A DNA stretch of 64,000 nucleotides from an uncultured Flavobacteriales bacterium. GTDB lineage: Bacteria; Bacteroidota; Bacteroidia; Flavobacteriales_G; Salibacteraceae. The position numbers were made by a program, and so were the translations under genes. Below the pieces are notes generated by a model. The model worked only from the letters and a program-made list of their open reading frames with translations, was not told where the DNA came from and did no database searches. The DNA is taken from NCBI GenBank assembly GCA_905479105.1, contig CAJQLE010000003.1:372001-436000 (forward strand). Reading direction: 5' to 3'. Below, piece by piece: positions 62,101-64,000 of the stretch. Numbering within the stretch: position 1 is the stretch's first letter; each line of letters starts with the position of its first letter.

Positions 62101-62957
62101 GATTTCAACAAGCTCTGACGAACTCAATGGCCCTTAAGATTTCTGCATTTTATAGAGAGTCTAGAGATATGGTTCAAGTAACTCGAATATTTGATGCATA
62201 TCCGATTGAGTACAATACGTTCAGAAACTTAGACTTTGCTACAGTAAAGGGACTTACAATGAGTTACGATTTGAGAAGAACTAATAATCTTACCATTAGA
62301 GCTTCATATACGCTGCAATTTGCAGAAGGAACTGGTTCTGGGTCTACTTCGCAGTTGAACTTGGCAAGGAGCGGACAGGCTAATCTTAGAGCGCCAATAC
62401 GACTTTCTTATGACCAGCGTCATGCTGTAGTTGCCAATATAGATTATCGATATGGAGAGAAAGAGAATTATAATGGTCCGATGATCGGTGATAAGGCAAT
62501 TTTGAAGAATACAGGTTTCAACCTTCAAATGCGTGCTGGATCTGGTTCTCCTTATAATCCTCAAGGGAATTATACCTCAACGCAGTTATTCACCGTAACA
62601 CCGTCACCTCTTCAACAAGGAGCAATTAACAGTGCAAGTTTACCTTGGACGTTTAGATTTGATTTTGTTTTAGACAGAGACTTCACCTATAAAATGGGTG
62701 CTTCGGGGCGCGAATTTGGAATCAATGCATATGTGCAAGTATTGAACTTGTTAAATGCGAGAAATATAAATGATGTATACAGAGCTACTGGTAATCCTGA
62801 TGATGATGGTTACTTGAACTCAGCGAATGGATTAAATTTTATTGCACAACAGAATAGTGCGGCTTCGTTTACGGAGTATTATGCGATGAAGTTGTGGGAT
62901 CCAACGAACTGGCAATTACCTAGAAGAATAAGACTTGGCGTAAGGGTTAATTTCTAA
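59169..62957 (+). CDS. Large TonB-dependent receptor
   Basis: A 1262-residue outer-membrane receptor. It has a signal peptide to about residue 20 (TTVSSYAQ) and a CarboxypepD_reg-like beta-sandwich (about residues 27-115: SNGLPIPFANVAVKQNG, GGSTDFDGVVEI). The plug follows (about 140-240, with LNMRGGRGDANYYYIDGIKVRG and VSVITGGLPSQYGDVTGGVIAITTKG), then a long barrel ending LGVRVNF. It lacks the TonB-box and SusD partner needed to call it a polysaccharide-type SusC. The substrate is unknown. It precedes a large secreted protein by 20 bases, so the two may be made as a pair. Confidence 0.9.
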   Translation: MRKFLLIVLGLLITTVSSYAQGGQGGIKATVTEASNGLPIPFANVAVKQNGSLITGGSTDFDGVVEIKPIPPGRYDIEITSLGFGPIKVTGINVSANKTTFVPKTSTGMASSAVALTEFIVTEYKKPLIEQDGAATTETVTSDEISRMAARNPADLAATAGGTYSKDDGTGTLNMRGGRGDANYYYIDGIKVRGSSAIPQSSIEQVSVITGGLPSQYGDVTGGVIAITTKGVSREYHGGIEFLTSGIGGDDGYVGVDPYGYNLAEFSLSGPLLQKRDSSGNKEPLLGFFVSGNVTSNRDSRPSAVGAWQVNDDVLTDLKENPLRVGFTPGSVLSNADFLRLNDFERVSVRPNTNNVGANIAGKIDVVTTSSTNLTFGGSLNYSKGRRYNFNQALFDSESYPEQTSVDWRAYARFTQRFKNSESEDEGSASLIKNAYYTIQADYSQQYDRRWDPDHKDNFFDYGYIGKFDVQQGADYVTGTDSLTGIFGDIQGTFRDTLITFTPGDANPDLARFTQRYYELNGWDGFDAEGNPVYDAAQAEAYTNYNNIQAGGGLINGDNLSDRSRDVYGMWVYNNDVTNGRGSASDNYLEAVTNQIRVTGQGSADIGNHNFVLGFEYEQRIDRSYSLSPRRLWQIARLRSNTHIEQLDFSNPIIEYPGPQVSYTRLNASPGEYTGADDPQSFIDYNLRQATGLDPDGVDFLDVNNIDPSAFELEYFSPDELFNNGTGSLVNYYGYDPYGNRTSSTSSFSDFFNAVDENGNYTRPIAPYQPIYVSGFIEDKFEFDDLIFRIGLRVDRFDANQQVLKDQYVLFPTVKARETEALDLLPEGVNAHPGNIGEDYVVYVDNVQNPTSILGYRDGDIWYNAQGTELNDGSALKISNGLPAPLLVDKEKTSSLDITEDSFEDYAPQTNFMPRVAFSFPISDEANFFAHYDVLTKRPTQGNRLDPSDYYFLESRASSAELDNPDLKPERTIDYEVGFQQALTNSMALKISAFYRESRDMVQVTRIFDAYPIEYNTFRNLDFATVKGLTMSYDLRRTNNLTIRASYTLQFAEGTGSGSTSQLNLARSGQANLRAPIRLSYDQRHAVVANIDYRYGEKENYNGPMIGDKAILKNTGFNLQMRAGSGSPYNPQGNYTSTQLFTVTPSPLQQGAINSASLPWTFRFDFVLDRDFTYKMGASGREFGINAYVQVLNLLNARNINDVYRATGNPDDDGYLNSANGLNFIAQQNSAASFTEYYAMKLWDPTNWQLPRRIRLGVRVNF

Positions 62958-62977
62958 CTAACCAAAGAACATTGAAC

Positions 62978-64000
62978 ATGAAAACAAGAGCAATACTAAT
63001 CAGTCTTTCAATACTTACTCTTTGCATGACAGCTCATGCAGAAAGGTATAAGTATGAAAATCAAAATAAAGGCAGTAATGACAATCCTCCTGTCGTTGCA
63101 GCTAATTGTAATCCAGCTACTGCGGCTGCAGAATTAAACATCAATAACACCAAAGCATTGATTCAAAGTGGTGGTGATATGTGGTGGGATTTTAACCAAG
63201 CGCGATATGAAATCCCTAGTGGATCCGAAAAGACTTCTCTTTTTGCTGGTTCGCTATGGTTAGCTGGTCAAGATATTTCTGGTCAGTTTAAGGTTGCTGC
63301 CTTGAGATTCCGTCAAATAGGAAATGACTACTGGACAGGCCCATTAAGTACGGTCGATGCTGAGATTGATCAGCAAACATGTCAAGACTATGATCGCCAT
63401 TGGGAGACAACATTGTCTATGGTTGCAGAATTTAACGGCTGGTATGAAGCTGGTCAGTTTGATGCGGAGAATAATACCGAGACTCAAGAAAGAGATTATC
63501 CAGGATATAGCCTTCCTTCTGTAATTACAGAATGGCCTGCTCACGGCAGGAATTTTGAGCCCTATAATGAAGATTATTATTTGGCACCGTTTTTTGATAG
63601 AGATGGTGATGGGGACTATAATCCTGATAATGGAGATTATCCAGGATATGTTTTAAACGGACAGAGCGATTGCAGCAGAAGAGTACGTGACTTATATGGT
63701 GACCAGAATCTATGGTGGGTTTTCAACGATAAAGGAAATATTCACACAGAGTCAGGTGGTCAGGCAATTGGTATGGAAATTCGGGCTCAGGCATTTGCCT
63801 TTGCTACCACGGATGAAGTGAATAACATGACGTTCTACAACTACGAGTTGATTAACCGATCTACTTTTGAGTTGTCAGACACTTATTTTGGACAATGGGT
63901 TGATGGTGACTTGGGAAATGCTCAGGATGATTTTGTTGGATGTGACGTCCGAAGAGGTCTTGGCTATTTCTATAACGGTGATGATAATGACGAAGATGCC
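62978..64000 (+). CDS. Large secreted Bacteroidota protein, 5' part (runs off the window)
   Basis: The frame opens at ATG 62978 and stays open to the end of the window (341 codons), so it continues beyond it. It begins with a signal peptide (MKTRAILISLSILTLCMTAHAE). Segments INNTKALIQSGGDMWWDF, YEIPSGSEKTSLFAGSLWLAG and KVAALRFRQIGNDYWTGPL belong to a family of long secreted proteins in Bacteroidota that usually end in a T9SS sorting domain, which cannot be seen here. DRDGDGDYNPDNGDYPG is a calcium-binding-type (thrombospondin type 3-like) repeat. With sprA in the same window, T9SS export is plausible. Confidence 0.78.
   Translation, partial: MKTRAILISLSILTLCMTAHAERYKYENQNKGSNDNPPVVAANCNPATAAAELNINNTKALIQSGGDMWWDFNQARYEIPSGSEKTSLFAGSLWLAGQDISGQFKVAALRFRQIGNDYWTGPLSTVDAEIDQQTCQDYDRHWETTLSMVAEFNGWYEAGQFDAENNTETQERDYPGYSLPSVITEWPAHGRNFEPYNEDYYLAPFFDRDGDGDYNPDNGDYPGYVLNGQSDCSRRVRDLYGDQNLWWVFNDKGNIHTESGGQAIGMEIRAQAFAFATTDEVNNMTFYNYELINRSTFELSDTYFGQWVDGDLGNAQDDFVGCDVRRGLGYFYNGDDNDEDA

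Noticed and set aside
1-64000. CRISPR arrays, insertion sequences, integrases, attachment sites, tRNA or rRNA genes
   Set aside because: None were seen on either strand: no regular spaced repeats, no transposase- or integrase-like proteins, and no tRNA TPsiC-type motif in intergenic regions.

Overview
The window is chromosomal DNA from a member of the Bacteroidota, most likely an aerobic, probably marine Flavobacteriales/Cryomorphaceae-type bacterium. This rests on gene content: alternative complex III next to cytochrome oxidase, SprA of the type IX secretion system, a GldA-like ABC ATPase, Omp28, DUF6029, Wzi/RemB-like barrels, a bacterial GGGP synthase, and many lipoproteins and TonB-dependent receptors. 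It also rests on AT-rich sequence and repeated TAnnTTTG boxes, the -7 element of the Bacteroidetes primary sigma factor. The genus cannot be named from sequence alone. No rRNA, tRNA, CRISPR array, prophage or insertion sequence was seen.

Layout. 1-5.9 kb: end of a respiratory operon (actC partial, actD, actE, actF, coxB, coxA) closed by a strong terminator. 6.0-8.0 kb: ruvB and queG. 8.0-12.6 kb (minus): an outer-membrane barrel, an Omp28 lipoprotein, a DUF6029 protein, a TlpA-like thioredoxin and a zinc-ligand-less sirtuin. 12.7-25.4 kb (plus): maeB-ruvA-sprA, then gcvH, a VanZ-like protein and two TonB-like proteins. 25.4-28.2 kb (minus): cysC-cysD-cysN, making APS and PAPS. 28.3-34.2 kb: deoC, two minus-strand lipoproteins, an ALDH16-like dehydrogenase followed by a catalytically empty ALDH half-protein, a lipoprotein and cysQ. 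35.4-41.7 kb: a surface-polysaccharide block (gmd, fcl, a Wzi-like barrel, a WecA-like transferase, a second Wzi-like barrel). 41.7-47.7 kb (minus): a lipoprotein, the scar of a deleted type I secretion operon, a glycosyltransferase, metK, a gldA-like ATPase and a PLP enzyme. 47.7-54.2 kb: a DUF5522 protein, hutU, a YkoF-like protein, a NadR-like kinase, a TPP riboswitch, a thiamine-type TonB receptor and a convergent ThiE/TenI-like protein. 54.3-57 kb: GGGP synthase and phosphopantetheinyl transferase, divergent from ahcY. 57-64 kb: a Rieske-like lipoprotein, two small membrane/secreted proteins, a LytTR response regulator broken by a one-base frameshift, a large TonB-dependent receptor and a secreted protein that runs off the end.

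How the genes fit together. The act/cox genes make the quinol-to-oxygen arm of respiration. cysC/D/N make PAPS and cysQ removes the PAP left after its use. gmd/fcl supply GDP-fucose for the polysaccharide block. metK and ahcY are two steps of the methyl cycle. The riboswitch-receptor-YkoF-TenI group points to thiamine scavenging. Most of the window is core genome. The most informative oddities are the type I secretion deletion scar, the frameshifted regulator, the split ALDH16-like pair, the divergent thiamine locus, and promoter boxes placed so close to start codons that the mRNAs would be leaderless.
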